Positions 41,126 to 50,721 of a stretch of DNA of 64,000 nt are shown piece after piece. The number at the start of each line of letters is the position of its first letter. The stretch's first letter is position 1. The notes beneath the pieces are model-generated. The model had not been told where the DNA came from. It made no database searches and saw only the letters and a list, made by a program, of their open reading frames with translations. Made by a program: the position numbers and the translations under genes. This DNA is from Xylanivirga thermophila (lineage in GTDB: Bacteria; Bacillota; Clostridia; Caldicoprobacterales; Xylanivirgaceae): NCBI RefSeq assembly GCF_004138105.1, contig NZ_RXHQ01000014.1, positions 1 to 64,000 of the forward strand. The letters are read 5' to 3'.

Positions 41126-43924
41126 ATGCCGAAAATCATCTTCACCTCGCAATATATGCGGAATGCCCCGCCAGCCCAGCTTGAAAATTATGTGAAGTAC
41201 ATCGGAACCCGTGAGGGTGTTGAAAAGATTGATGAAAGCAAGCGGCTGCTTCCTGCTACCGTAAAGCAACAGCAGCTTATCAACCAGCTACTCCATGACA
41301 TTCCTTCTGCCAAAGATATGCTGGAGTACGCTGATTACTGTGAGAACCCCACCATCGGCAATGCTACCGAATTCATCTCCCTTGCCTTGGAACAGAATCT
41401 CAACCTCATCGGTAAGCGGGAAAATTATGTGGAGTACATTGCTGGCCGTCCCCGTGTGGAGCGAATCGGTGAACATGGCCTGTTTACCGATGCAGGCGTT
41501 CCGGTGGTGCTGGCTCAGGTGCATGAGGATGTATGCAATCACAAAGGCGCTGTCTGGACTCATGTCATCAGCCTGCGCCGGGAGGATGCCGCAAGGCTCG
41601 GATATGACAGCGGTAAGCAATGGCGGGATTTACTCCGCAGCAAAAAAGCGATGCTCTGCAAACATATGAAAATCGACAGTGAGAATCTGCGATGGTATGC
41701 TGCCTTTCACAATGAAAGCCACCATCCCCATGTGCATCTCATGGTTTACTCCGCCAAGGACAATGACGGTTTCCTTACCGAGCCTGCTATCGAAGCCATG
41801 CGCTCAGAGCTGGCGCATGATATTTTCCGTCAGGACTTCGCTCATATTTATGAGCATAAAAACGAAGCCAGAACCCAGCTCAAGAAAGGTGCCGCTGTAG
41901 TGATGGCCGAGCTACTTTCGCAGGTGCAGGATCGTGTCTGTGAAAACAAAGTCATCGAAGCGGATCTACTGCTGTTGGCTCGGCGGCTTCAAAATACAGG
42001 GGGCAAAAAGGTGTATGGCTACCTCAAGGCAGATGTGAAAGCTATTATTGATCGCATTGTAGATGAGCTTGCCAAGGAGGAACGGATCGATAAGCTATAT
42101 CGAGCATGGAACGATTGGCAGAATGAAATCCTCAAGACTTACATGAATAAGCTGCCGCCCCTTCCTCCGCTTTCTCAGCAGAAACAATTTAAGAGCATTA
42201 AAAATATGGTGATTGCTGAAGCGTTAAAGCTGGGTAATCACCATTTCTCATTTGAGGATGAATCCGTACCGGAACCGGAGATGTCTGAGCCTGCGGATGT
42301 TTATCCGGATGATACTTTTATGGAGCCTTCCGATGTGGTCTTTCATGCCAAATGGAACGAGCAATATAAGCTGGCAAGAAAATATCTCTACGGCAGCGAG
42401 GATGTGCCGCAGGATTTTAATGAGGCGTATCGGCTGTTCATTCTTGAAGCAGAATTTAGAAATGCTCTGGCCATGCATGACCTCGGCAGGATGTTCGCCG
42501 ATGGCTTAGGCCGTGAGATTGATTTACAGTCCGCACACGCATGGTATGAAAAAGCGCTGGCCGCCTTTTTATCCGAAGAGAAAGAAAAGCCCACCTATCT
42601 GGAATACCTCATCGGCAAAATGTACGCCACCGGTCTTGGAACTGAGCAGGACTATGGGCAGGCGGCCTCATGGTTTCAGGAGGCTGTAGAGAAAAATCAT
42701 AAATACGCCCAATATTCTCTTGGCTGTTTGCATTACCGTGGTCAGGGTGTTGTGCAGGATTATACAGAAGCACTCCGCCTCTATACCCTCTCTGCCAATC
42801 AGGGAAATCCCTATGCGGATTACGAGCTTGCCAAGATGTATCGTGATGGTGTCGGTACGCCGGTGGATACCGCTATATCCGATCAGCGTTTCAAAGCCGC
42901 CTTTTCCGGATTTTATCGTTTGGAAAAAGATAGCCACGATGATAAACTGCAATACCGCCTCGGTCAGATGCTTTACACCGGAACCGGTACGGATAAGAAT
43001 ATGCGGGTGGCGGTTTCCTATCTGGAAAAATCGGCGCAGCTTGGAAATGTGAATGCCCAATATCTGCTGGGCAAGGTGTGTCTGGAAAACGGTATTGGCA
43101 ATCCGGCACAGGCGGTGACATGGATGACCAAGGCAGCAGAGGCTGGGAATTCCGGAGCGCAATATGCGCTTGGTAAGCTGTACCGGGATGGTACTCATGT
43201 GGAGAAAGATATTCCAAAAGCGGTGGCGATGTTTACTGCTGCCGCAGAACAGAAAAATGAGTACGCCGCCTATCAGCTTGGCAGGCTCTATCTTGCCGGT
43301 ACGGATATCTCGAAAAATGTTCCGGAAGCGGTCAAGTGGCTTACGCTCTCCTCCACTCTTGGCAATGCCTATGCAGGGTACTTACTGGCGAAGCTGTATC
43401 TTACCGGCGATGGTGTTCCCAAGAATGTCGGTGAGGCAATCCGGTTGTTCACCCTATCGGCAGAGAAGAAAAATGAGTTTGCGGCTTACCAGCTCGGCAA
43501 GCTCTATCTTCTTGGTGAAGATGTTCCCAAGGATATGGGAGCCGCCATCCGCTGGCTTATCGCTTCCGCTGAACAGGGAAACCAGTTTGCACAGTATGCC
43601 CTTGGCAAGCTGTATTTTTATGATGGGGATGTTCTCCGTGATAAGGAAAAGAGTCTTTACTGGCTGAGGCTGTCTGCGGCGCAGGGCAATGTTTATGCGC
43701 AGTATCTGATTGACAACATCAACAGCTATCGCAATCCATCGGTGCTACTGGCCGCCACCCGGCTGATGCATCGGCTGGAAAATCTGTTCTGGGAGGATTA
43801 CCGTAGAACCGTAGGAATCACAGCCGGTCATATCGACCGCAAGCGCAGACGGAAGCTGCAGGAGAAAAAGCAGGCGCAGGGTCACAAGCGTGACGATCAT
43901 GAGCCGCAGCAAATTCATTTATGA
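41126..43924 (+). CDS. MobP-type relaxase fused to Sel1 repeats
   Basis: The 932-residue protein begins with a relaxase domain: N-terminal tyrosines (SQYMRNA, NYVKYIG), WTHVISLRREDA, and the metal-binding histidine motif ESHHPHVHLMVY near residues 197-208. It cuts oriT and stays bound to the transferred strand. From about residue 420 to 870 it has a chain of roughly a dozen Sel1-like repeats of about 36 residues (A-x-Y-x-L-G-x-L-Y-x-x-G). These probably form a solenoid for contact with the coupling protein or the relaxosome. The basic C-terminus ends QQIHL. Confidence 0.9.
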   Translation: MPKIIFTSQYMRNAPPAQLENYVKYIGTREGVEKIDESKRLLPATVKQQQLINQLLHDIPSAKDMLEYADYCENPTIGNATEFISLALEQNLNLIGKRENYVEYIAGRPRVERIGEHGLFTDAGVPVVLAQVHEDVCNHKGAVWTHVISLRREDAARLGYDSGKQWRDLLRSKKAMLCKHMKIDSENLRWYAAFHNESHHPHVHLMVYSAKDNDGFLTEPAIEAMRSELAHDIFRQDFAHIYEHKNEARTQLKKGAAVVMAELLSQVQDRVCENKVIEADLLLLARRLQNTGGKKVYGYLKADVKAIIDRIVDELAKEERIDKLYRAWNDWQNEILKTYMNKLPPLPPLSQQKQFKSIKNMVIAEALKLGNHHFSFEDESVPEPEMSEPADVYPDDTFMEPSDVVFHAKWNEQYKLARKYLYGSEDVPQDFNEAYRLFILEAEFRNALAMHDLGRMFADGLGREIDLQSAHAWYEKALAAFLSEEKEKPTYLEYLIGKMYATGLGTEQDYGQAASWFQEAVEKNHKYAQYSLGCLHYRGQGVVQDYTEALRLYTLSANQGNPYADYELAKMYRDGVGTPVDTAISDQRFKAAFSGFYRLEKDSHDDKLQYRLGQMLYTGTGTDKNMRVAVSYLEKSAQLGNVNAQYLLGKVCLENGIGNPAQAVTWMTKAAEAGNSGAQYALGKLYRDGTHVEKDIPKAVAMFTAAAEQKNEYAAYQLGRLYLAGTDISKNVPEAVKWLTLSSTLGNAYAGYLLAKLYLTGDGVPKNVGEAIRLFTLSAEKKNEFAAYQLGKLYLLGEDVPKDMGAAIRWLIASAEQGNQFAQYALGKLYFYDGDVLRDKEKSLYWLRLSAAQGNVYAQYLIDNINSYRNPSVLLAATRLMHRLENLFWEDYRRTVGITAGHIDRKRRRKLQEKKQAQGHKRDDHEPQQIHL

Positions 43925-43938
43925 TGGGAGGTTTTTTT

Positions 43939-45342
43939 GTGTCAGGCTATATCTATTTTACAGGTGAGCAAAAGGAACGAGCCAACTCCGTGGATCTGGT
44001 GGACTTTCTCCAGAGGCAGGGTGAAAAACTCCTGCCCTCCGGCAGAGATAAACGGCTGGCCAGAGATCGTAGTATTACTGTCCGTGGAAACCGCTGGTAC
44101 GATCACTCCGCTCAGGAGGGTAGCTATGCTATCGATCTTGTCAAACGGCTATACAACCTATCTTTTCCGGAGGCGGTCAGCCTGCTGCTGGGTGGTGAGC
44201 AAGGTGTGGAATACCGGCAGCACAGCAAAAGCAGTGAGTCAGAACAGCGAAAGCCGTTCGTTTTGCCGCTAGCGCATACCGATATGCGCCGGGTATTTGC
44301 TTATCTCATCAAGCAGCGCTGCATCAGCCGGGAGGTGCTGTCTGAGTTTGCCAGAGAAAGGCTGCTGTTTGAGGATGCCGAATACCACAATGCCGTGTTT
44401 GTGGGCTTCGATGAAAAAGGCATTGCCCGTCATGCCCATAAGAAAAGTACGGCGACCGGCAGCAGCTTTCGCATCAATGTAGAGGGCAGCAATCCGGTCT
44501 ACAGTTTTCATTATATTTCTAAAAATCCCTATCCCCATACGCTGTTTGTTTTTGAAGCGCCAATTGATTTGCTGTCATACATCAGCCTACATCCGCAGAA
44601 CTGGAAGAATGCCAGCTATGTGGCGTTAAACGGTGTGTCGGAACAGCCTATCCTGAATCTGCTGAAGTTGTATCCGCAACTTGACCATGTGATTCTATGT
44701 CTCGATCATGATGCGGCAGGTATTGAGGCTACTGAGCGCATCTATGATATTTTAATGGAACATGGGCAGTTTGCAGTAGGTCAGGCGCAATCCAAATATA
44801 AAGACTGGAATGAGGATTTGAAAGCACAGCACGGTTTCACACCCATTCCTGCTGAGGAACATCCGCAACTGTTACTTCGTGATGAGCTATGTGAAGAAAT
44901 TAGTAAATTCACATGGGAATATCAAGGTACCGACTGCTCCGTTGATGTGTTTCGGAAAACACTGCAAAACTGCCGAGGCAATCCACAGCAGAGGAAAAAT
45001 GCACTGGTGGAACTGGCTGGTCTCTCTGTGCTGGCTGCTGCCAAGGAATACAAGCGCATCAGTTACTGCCGGGATTTGTCTACAGTGGAAAGCAGATTAA
45101 AATACAGCTTCAAAGCCTATCAAAACCGTGGCAGGCTGGAAAACAAACTAAGCGACATTGGAAACTTTCTGATGCCGCTTTTTTCATGCTCCCAAATAGA
45201 AACACAGAGCGAAAAGAAAAGCCGTGGGGAGAGTTTCGAGCAGCTGGCGTCCGAATGCTTAAAGGGCGCTGTCCTTGCGGAGCTTTCCATTCAGAAGGCG
45301 GCAGAAAAGAAACAAAAGCAAGGCGGCTTGTGCTTATCATAG
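43939..45342 (+). CDS. DUF3991/toprim-domain protein
   Basis: The 467-residue protein has an N-terminal DnaG-like part (VDLVDFLQRQGEKL, GNRWYDHSAQEGSYAIDLVKRLY), the DUF3991 part and a toprim core (LFVFEAPIDLLSYI, HVILCLDHDAAGIEATERIY). It lacks a zinc ribbon. It probably primes or processes the transferred strand in the recipient. I chose GTG 43939 behind GGGAGG (43925-43930); an ATG overlapping the relaxase stop is in frame. A 7-bp stem (AGGCGGC/GCCGCCT, 45321-45348) spans its stop. Confidence 0.85.
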   Translation: MSGYIYFTGEQKERANSVDLVDFLQRQGEKLLPSGRDKRLARDRSITVRGNRWYDHSAQEGSYAIDLVKRLYNLSFPEAVSLLLGGEQGVEYRQHSKSSESEQRKPFVLPLAHTDMRRVFAYLIKQRCISREVLSEFARERLLFEDAEYHNAVFVGFDEKGIARHAHKKSTATGSSFRINVEGSNPVYSFHYISKNPYPHTLFVFEAPIDLLSYISLHPQNWKNASYVALNGVSEQPILNLLKLYPQLDHVILCLDHDAAGIEATERIYDILMEHGQFAVGQAQSKYKDWNEDLKAQHGFTPIPAEEHPQLLLRDELCEEISKFTWEYQGTDCSVDVFRKTLQNCRGNPQQRKNALVELAGLSVLAAAKEYKRISYCRDLSTVESRLKYSFKAYQNRGRLENKLSDIGNFLMPLFSCSQIETQSEKKSRGESFEQLASECLKGAVLAELSIQKAAEKKQKQGGLCLS

Positions 45343-45366
45343 CCGCCTATCGGAAAGGAATTCTCT

Positions 45367-47172
45367 ATGCAGACAACACAAATTGTAACCTTAATTGTAA
45401 TTGGGCTGGGGATGTTTGCTGTCATCGGCTTCATTTCCCTGCTGGCACATTACTATACCTTAAACGGTATCAAATCCAAGACCGTAGGTGACGGTCAGCA
45501 TGGTACCGCCCGTTTTGCCACAGAAAGTGAAATCAAACGGACATACGCCCATGTACCCTATGAACCGGAGAAATGGCGGCGTGGGCAAAATCTGCCCGCC
45601 CTGCAGGGGCTTGTGGTGGGCTGCAAGCAGAAAGCAGGCGCTACCACTGCCTTGATTGATGACGGCGACATTCATTGCCTGATGATCGGTGCTGCCGGTG
45701 TAGGTAAAACCGCTAATTTTCTCTACCCCAACATCGAATACGCCTGTGCATCCGGCATGAGCTTCCTCTGCACCGATACCAAGGGGGATCTGTTCCGCAA
45801 TTACGCAGGCATTGCAAAGGATTACTACGGCTACAAAATATCGGTGCTGGATCTGCGTAACCCCACCCGCTCGGATGGCGATAACATCCTGCAGCTGGTC
45901 AACCGCTATATGGATGCCTATATGGAAAATCCGGAGAACCTCGCTTTAAAAGCCAAGGCTGAGAAGTATGCCAAGATTACCGCCAAGACCATTATCTCCA
46001 GCAGCGGCGAGGACTCGGCAAACTACGGTCAAAATGCATTTTTCTATGATGCCGCCGAGGGTTTGTTGACCTCGGTTATTTTATTAATTGCGGAATACTG
46101 TCCTCCGAAGAAGCGACACATCATATCGGTGTTTAAAATGATACAGGATCTGCTGGCTCCCTCGCCGGTGAAGAATAAAAGCCAGTTCCAGCTTCTAATG
46201 GATAAGCTGCCGTCTGACCATAAAGCGAAATGGTTTGCGGGAGCCGCACTAAATACCGCAGACCAAGCGATGGCTTCTGTTCTTTCTACTGCCATGTCAA
46301 GACTGAATGCGTTTCTGGATTCCGAGATGGAGCAAATCCTGTGCTTTGACAGCTCTCTTGATACGGAAACCTTCTGTAAAGAAAAGTGTGCCATCTTTAT
46401 CGTACTGCCAGAGGAAGATAATACGAAATATTTTATGGTGTCGCTCTTCCTGCAGCAGCTCTACCGGGAGATGCTGACAGTCGCTGATGAATACGGCGGC
46501 AAGCTCCCCAACCGAGTGATGATATTCGCAGACGAAATCGGAACCATCCCTAAAATCCAGTCGATGGAAATGATGTTCTCCGCCGGCCGTTCCCGCCGCA
46601 TCAGCATGGTACCCATCATCCAATCCTTTGCCCAGCTTGAGAAAAACTACAGCAAGGAGGGTTCCGCTATCATCATCGACAACTGTCAGGATATTCTGTT
46701 CGGCGGTTTTGCCCCCAACTCGGAAAGCGCCGATATTCTCTCTAAAGCCCTTGGCAATAAGACCGTTATGTCCGGTTCCATCAGCAGAGGGAAAAACGAT
46801 CCAAGTCAGAGCCTGCAGATGATCCAGCGACCGCTGATGACACCGGATGAGCTGAAAACCCTGCCCAAAGGCAATTTTATTCTGGCCAAGACTGGCTGCT
46901 ATCCCATGCGCACCAAGCTACCGTTGTTTCTTAAATGGGGCATCCGCTTTGAAAAGCCCCTTGAGGTGGATGAACGAGCCGCCCGAAAGGTTCACTACGC
47001 TGACCGCTTCGAGCTGGAGCAGGAAATCCTCCAGCGAGGCTGTGCCCATGAGGAAGATGATTTTGCCGAGTTCCCAGAGCCACCCGGTGGCGACCGCAGC
47101 GGTGGATCTTTGCATACTCCAGTGCAGATGCATGAGCCGGAGCCTCCTGCCATGCCTCTGCGTACCGATTAG
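45367..47172 (+). CDS. VirD4/TraG-type coupling protein
   Basis: The 601-residue protein has two N-terminal membrane helices in one hydrophobic segment (residues 5-30), Walker A GAAGVGKTANFLYPNIEYA at about 108-126, LCTDTKGDLFR, NRVMIFADEIGTIPKIQ as Walker B and SFAQLEKNY. It recruits the relaxosome to the T4SS, as do CD1115-type VirD4-like proteins of clostridial elements. It follows the toprim gene by 24 bp. Confidence 0.93.
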   Translation: MQTTQIVTLIVIGLGMFAVIGFISLLAHYYTLNGIKSKTVGDGQHGTARFATESEIKRTYAHVPYEPEKWRRGQNLPALQGLVVGCKQKAGATTALIDDGDIHCLMIGAAGVGKTANFLYPNIEYACASGMSFLCTDTKGDLFRNYAGIAKDYYGYKISVLDLRNPTRSDGDNILQLVNRYMDAYMENPENLALKAKAEKYAKITAKTIISSSGEDSANYGQNAFFYDAAEGLLTSVILLIAEYCPPKKRHIISVFKMIQDLLAPSPVKNKSQFQLLMDKLPSDHKAKWFAGAALNTADQAMASVLSTAMSRLNAFLDSEMEQILCFDSSLDTETFCKEKCAIFIVLPEEDNTKYFMVSLFLQQLYREMLTVADEYGGKLPNRVMIFADEIGTIPKIQSMEMMFSAGRSRRISMVPIIQSFAQLEKNYSKEGSAIIIDNCQDILFGGFAPNSESADILSKALGNKTVMSGSISRGKNDPSQSLQMIQRPLMTPDELKTLPKGNFILAKTGCYPMRTKLPLFLKWGIRFEKPLEVDERAARKVHYADRFELEQEILQRGCAHEEDDFAEFPEPPGGDRSGGSLHTPVQMHEPEPPAMPLRTD

Positions 47173-47185
47173 GGGGTGTTTGTGA

Positions 47186-47440
47186 TTGAGCTATCTTTCC
47201 TCTCTCTACGCTGAAAATGTCCCTCACCGTGCTGTGGTGGTGTACCGCTACCTGAAAGATCGGGCAAACAAGGACGGAACCTGTTATCCTTCCATAGGTA
47301 CCATTGCCAATGACCTGAAACTCTCACGCCGCACGGTGCAAAGAGCCATCGCTGACCTTGAAAAGACCGGGTATCTGCAAAAGGAGCAGCGCTGGCGGGA
47401 AAACGGCGGTAAGAGTAGTTTACTGTTTACCGTGAAATGA
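47186..47440 (+). CDS. HTH_36-type winged-helix DNA-binding protein
   Basis: The 84-residue protein (LSSLYAENVPHRAVVVYRYL, CYPSIGTIANDLKLSRRTVQ, ADLEKTGYLQKEQR) is a compact replication- or GntR-like winged helix. TTG 47186 is the start, 7 bp behind AGGGGGTG. It closes the mobilisation operon and may regulate it. Confidence 0.82.
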   Translation: MSYLSSLYAENVPHRAVVVYRYLKDRANKDGTCYPSIGTIANDLKLSRRTVQRAIADLEKTGYLQKEQRWRENGGKSSLLFTVK

Positions 47441-47445
47441 AAAAA

Positions 47446-47500
47446 CACATACCCTGCCGCCAAGGGAGTAGTGCGCCCTGTTGGCGGCATATGGTATGTG
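47446..47500. repeat. long perfect hairpin after the HTH gene
   Basis: CACATACC pairs with GGTATGTG and, inside it, TGCCGCCAAGGG pairs with CCCTGTTGGCGGCA. There is no T run. It may end transcription with a factor, stabilise mRNA, or be a protein-binding site. Confidence 0.75.
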
Positions 47501-47614
47501 TCATCATGACCTATGCAGTGAACCTTTCACTCTAAGGATTTCTTTAAACACAGAGAAAGAACAATATTGGGATAGAGATAACAATGACCATCCTTCCGAA
47601 AAGAAGATGGTCAC

Positions 47615-47938
47615 TTACTTTGACTCCAGCATTGCTTTCGCCGTTGCGGTTATGATTTTAAGATCACGTTCATCGCATTGGGAGAGTAGCCGCATCAGCT
47701 GTTCTTTTTCATTCTCTGTATGTGGGTTTTTCGGGTAGAAAATATTGTCTGCAGGGATGTTCAGCACAAGAATGAGTTTACATAGCACCTCAAAGCTGGG
47801 CTGTTTATGTTCATTTTCCAGTGCCATGATATACCGACCCGTCACCCCGATCCGTTCGGCAAGCTCATCCTGTGTAAGATTGGCTGCTATTCTGGCCTGT
47901 TTGATGGTTGCTCCCAAATTATTTAGAATAATATTCAC
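47615..47938 (-). CDS. XRE-family regulator of the ICE
   Basis: The 107-residue protein has an N-terminal HTH (LGATIKQARIAANLTQDELAERIGVTGRYIMALENEHKQPS) and a helical tail (LLSQCDERDLKIITATAKAML). The start is GTG 47938 behind GGAGGTGA. It is divergent from the small MerR-like HTH gene at 48101, with palindromic sites between them, as in a regulatory switch for element maintenance. Confidence 0.92.
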   Translation of the reverse strand: MNIILNNLGATIKQARIAANLTQDELAERIGVTGRYIMALENEHKQPSFEVLCKLILVLNIPADNIFYPKNPHTENEKEQLMRLLSQCDERDLKIITATAKAMLESK

Positions 47939-47998
47939 TTAACGTTCACCTCCTACACCATTTTACAGTTCGGGTAAAGAAAGCGGAACGTTTTGATA

Positions 47999-48066
47999 GT
48001 TCTCGTTTTATACGAACAATAATAGAATATTAACATTTTTATCTTGATTTTCTTCGTTTAAACGAA
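47999..48066. promoter_or_regulatory. operators in the divergent switch region
   Basis: TTCGTTTAAACGAA (48053-48066) is a perfect palindrome; GTTCTCG...TACGAAC (47999-48017) is a related imperfect one, and GTTCGGG/CGGAACG lies further left. All share TTCG/CGAA half sites and probably bind the XRE protein. Confidence 0.65.
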
Positions 48067-48100
48067 TACAATAAGATATATCATGAAAGGATTTAAGAAT

Positions 48101-48274
48101 ATGGAATACATAACTGTTCGGGAAGCTGCCGAAAAATGGGATATTACAGAGCGCTGGGTGCAGAAACTCTGTGAAGAAAATAGAGTTAAGGGTGCAGTGC
48201 GGTTCAGCCGAGTATGGATGATACCAAAAAACGCGGAAAAGCCCTCTGATGGGCGGACGAAAGCGAATAAATAA
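48101..48274 (+). CDS. MerR-like small HTH (excisionase-like) protein
   Basis: The 57-residue protein (MEYITVREAAEKWDITERWVQKLC...VWMIPKNAEKPSDGR) is a lone MerR/excisionase-type helix-turn-helix. Its closest relative in the window is the product at 58465, next to the recombinases. Roles as excisionase (directionality factor) or regulator are both possible. ATG 48101 is preferred over 48083 because AAAGGA is spaced for it. Confidence 0.8.
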   Translation: MEYITVREAAEKWDITERWVQKLCEENRVKGAVRFSRVWMIPKNAEKPSDGRTKANK

Positions 48275-48288
48275 TAGGAGAATTATAT

Positions 48289-48903
48289 ATGGAATTTAAC
48301 GAAAAACTACAACAGCTGCGGAAACAGAACGATATGACACAAGAACAGCTTGCGGAATTATTATATGTATCAAGAACAGCAATCTCGAAATGGGAAAACG
48401 GTAAAGGCTACCCAAATATAGAATCGCTAAAAAGTATATCAAAACTATTTTCGGTATCTATCGATGAATTGTTGTCCGGAGAAGAATTGATTACTCTTGC
48501 AGTTAACGAAAACCGTTCAAATATACATAAAATATTTGGTTTGATTAACGCCGCACTCGACTTGGCAGTTATTGCTTTTATTTTTTTACCGCTTTACGGC
48601 AAATCTGACGGTACATACATTCATTCTGTAAACCTTTTTTCATTTACAGACACAACACCAATAAATCTTGCAATTTATTGGGCTGTTTTTACTATCATTA
48701 TCGTATTTGGTATCGCTCAGTTCATATTTAGCTACATTGAAAAAGAAAAATGGCAAGGACTTTCTGCTAAATTTTCATTTATAATTGAAGCATTTTCTAT
48801 CTGTTTCTTTGCTGCAGCAAAAGAGCCTTACGTAACTGCACTTTTGTTTATACAATTTCTAATAAAAGTGTTGCTTTTGAAAAAAAGCGCCCAGATGAAG
48901 TAA
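48289..48903 (+). CDS. bcrR: BcrR-like membrane-bound one-component regulator
   Basis: The 204-residue protein has an N-terminal XRE HTH (LQQLRKQNDMTQEQLAELLYVSRTAISKWENGKGYPN) and four hydrophobic segments in the C-terminal half, as in BcrR of Enterococcus faecalis. BcrR senses bacitracin at the membrane and activates bcrABD. The following operon has exactly that gene order, and a GACA-N7-TGTC site lies 30 bp after its stop. Confidence 0.9.
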   Translation: MEFNEKLQQLRKQNDMTQEQLAELLYVSRTAISKWENGKGYPNIESLKSISKLFSVSIDELLSGEELITLAVNENRSNIHKIFGLINAALDLAVIAFIFLPLYGKSDGTYIHSVNLFSFTDTTPINLAIYWAVFTIIIVFGIAQFIFSYIEKEKWQGLSAKFSFIIEAFSICFFAAAKEPYVTALLFIQFLIKVLLLKKSAQMK

Positions 48904-48924
48904 AAAAGTTATAAACCCTTGAAA

Positions 48925-48960
48925 ATAAGCCTTTGACACGAAAAGTGTCAGGGCTTTTTT
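48925..48960 (+). promoter_or_regulatory. BcrR operator / hairpin upstream of bcrA
   Basis: GACA (48935-48938), seven bases, TGTC (48946-48949) equals the inverted repeat reported for BcrR in E. faecalis. It also forms a hairpin, AGCCTTTGACAC/GTGTCAGGGCT, with six T, so it may end the bcrR transcript at the same time. TTGACC at 48997-49002 is a candidate -35. Confidence 0.75.
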
Positions 48961-49061
48961 CTGTTGTGATGATAGGTTTCTTGCCTCTTTCCGCATTTGA
49001 CCGGATAATAAAATTGCAGTCTGGCATAGACAGCAATAAATAAAAAGAAGGGAAGATGTGT

Positions 49062-49979
49062 ATGGAACATATTATTGAAACGAAAAATCTAACAAAACAA
49101 TACGGAACATCTACCGTTGTTAATAATTTCAATCTTCACGTGCCTAAGGGTAAAATCTATGGTCTCCTCGGCAGAAATGGAGCCGGAAAAACTACCACAA
49201 TGAAAATGATATTACAACTTGTGAAGCCAACGGCAGGAACAATCCGATTGTTTGGAATGGATTTCAGAGAAAACGAACATAGCATTTATCGAAAAGTAGG
49301 CTCAATTATTGAAACTCCGGGGTTTTATCATAATTTGACCGCCTATGAAAACCTGCAGATTTTAGGACGCTTAAGAGGACAGGAAAATGAAACAGAGATA
49401 TATAAAGCGTTAGAAATAGTTGGACTTCAAAAGGAGTATAAAAAACCCTTTGGCAACTATTCTTTGGGAATGAAGCAGCGCCTTGGGATTGCTGCTGCAA
49501 TTATGCACCAACCGGAGCTTCTTATTCTTGATGAACCAATTAACGGTCTTGACCCAATTGGTATATCAGAAATACGATCATTATTTTCGGCACTAAGTTG
49601 CGATAAAGGAACGACTATTTTAATCTCCAGCCACGTTTTAAGTGAAATTGAGCAAATTGCAGATTTCATAGGTGTGATGCACGAAGGGCGCTTGATTGAG
49701 GAAGTGAATATGGCTGAACTACACAAACGAAAACGCAGATATATTGAATTTGAGTTATCTGATATAACTGTTGCTTTAAATTTATTAGAAAGTAAATATC
49801 AGATTACAGATTGTTCGGTACATGGCAGTACAATCAAAATCTTTGACTGCACTTATAACCTTGGAGAAATTAATCGTACATTTGTGGAAAACGGTTTGCT
49901 TGTAACAAAGATTGGTCAAAGCAAAGAAAACTTAGAGGATTATTTTTCGAAACTGATTGGAGGTAGTGGTATTGCTTAA
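49062..49979 (+). CDS. bcrA: bacitracin ABC transporter ATP-binding protein
   Basis: The 305-residue protein has Walker [15 protein letters not shown], signature [15 protein letters not shown], Walker [16 protein letters not shown] and the H-loop ISSHVL, with the C-terminal extension of BcrA-type proteins. It drives the BcrB permease to remove bacitracin or free its lipid target. ATG 49062 fits the GAAGGGAAG site better than ATG 49056. Confidence 0.92.
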   Translation: MEHIIETKNLTKQYGTSTVVNNFNLHVPKGKIYGLLGRNGAGKTTTMKMILQLVKPTAGTIRLFGMDFRENEHSIYRKVGSIIETPGFYHNLTAYENLQILGRLRGQENETEIYKALEIVGLQKEYKKPFGNYSLGMKQRLGIAAAIMHQPELLILDEPINGLDPIGISEIRSLFSALSCDKGTTILISSHVLSEIEQIADFIGVMHEGRLIEEVNMAELHKRKRRYIEFELSDITVALNLLESKYQITDCSVHGSTIKIFDCTYNLGEINRTFVENGLLVTKIGQSKENLEDYFSKLIGGSGIA

Positions 49980-50721
49980 TCTGATTACTTGTGAATTATT
50001 AAAGCTGAAGCATTCAAAGATGGTGCTTTTAAGTGTTTTAGGTGTCTTGGCTACACCATGCATGATGCTGGCCGGAGCATTGCAGATGCATTTTGAAGAT
50101 CCTAATAAAATTTTCACCTTGGCTGACATCTACGATAACAGTCTGGTTTATGCGATGCTGCTCATTAACTTTATAGTTTATGTGACAGTAACTGCCTATT
50201 TATTCAGTCGTGAGTATAGTGAAAACACGTTGAAAACGCTGTTGCCAATACCTGTTTCACGAACAGCTTTTATTGTAGGAAAATTTCTTGTCCTATTTCT
50301 CTGGATTATGCTATTGACGGTTGTTACATGGGCAGGTATTCTTGCTTTGTTCTCAGTCTATCATGTTATATTTGGTATGCACAGTTTCAGTCTTAACGTT
50401 GCAGGGCTCTGGCTTTTAAAGTTTCTCCTTGGAAATATACTCATGTTTTTCACCCTATCCCCTTTTGCTTTTATTGCCCAAAAAACAAAAGGTCTGGTGG
50501 TGCCGATGATTGCTTCGGCAGTGGTTGTTATGAGTAGCGCAGCACTTTCCAATCAAGATATGGGAGCATTGTTTCCATGGACAGCAACCTATTTTTTAAT
50601 GGACGGAAGGTTGGAAAGTATTGGATATCCAATTCCTTTATCAATTGCAATCATCTTTGCAATAAGTGTAGTTGGACTGCTTGCAACATTTAGATATTTC
50701 AAAGGGGAGGATTTAAAATAA
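49972..50721 (+). CDS. bcrB: bacitracin ABC transporter permease
   Basis: The 249-residue protein has six membrane helices and [23 protein letters not shown] after the second, typical of ABC-2 permeases of the BcrB group. TTG 49972 lies behind GGAGG (49958-49962) and overlaps the bcrA stop, so coupling is likely. It overlaps the next ATG by 1 bp. Confidence 0.88.
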   Translation: MLNLITCELLKLKHSKMVLLSVLGVLATPCMMLAGALQMHFEDPNKIFTLADIYDNSLVYAMLLINFIVYVTVTAYLFSREYSENTLKTLLPIPVSRTAFIVGKFLVLFLWIMLLTVVTWAGILALFSVYHVIFGMHSFSLNVAGLWLLKFLLGNILMFFTLSPFAFIAQKTKGLVVPMIASAVVVMSSAALSNQDMGALFPWTATYFLMDGRLESIGYPIPLSIAIIFAISVVGLLATFRYFKGEDLK

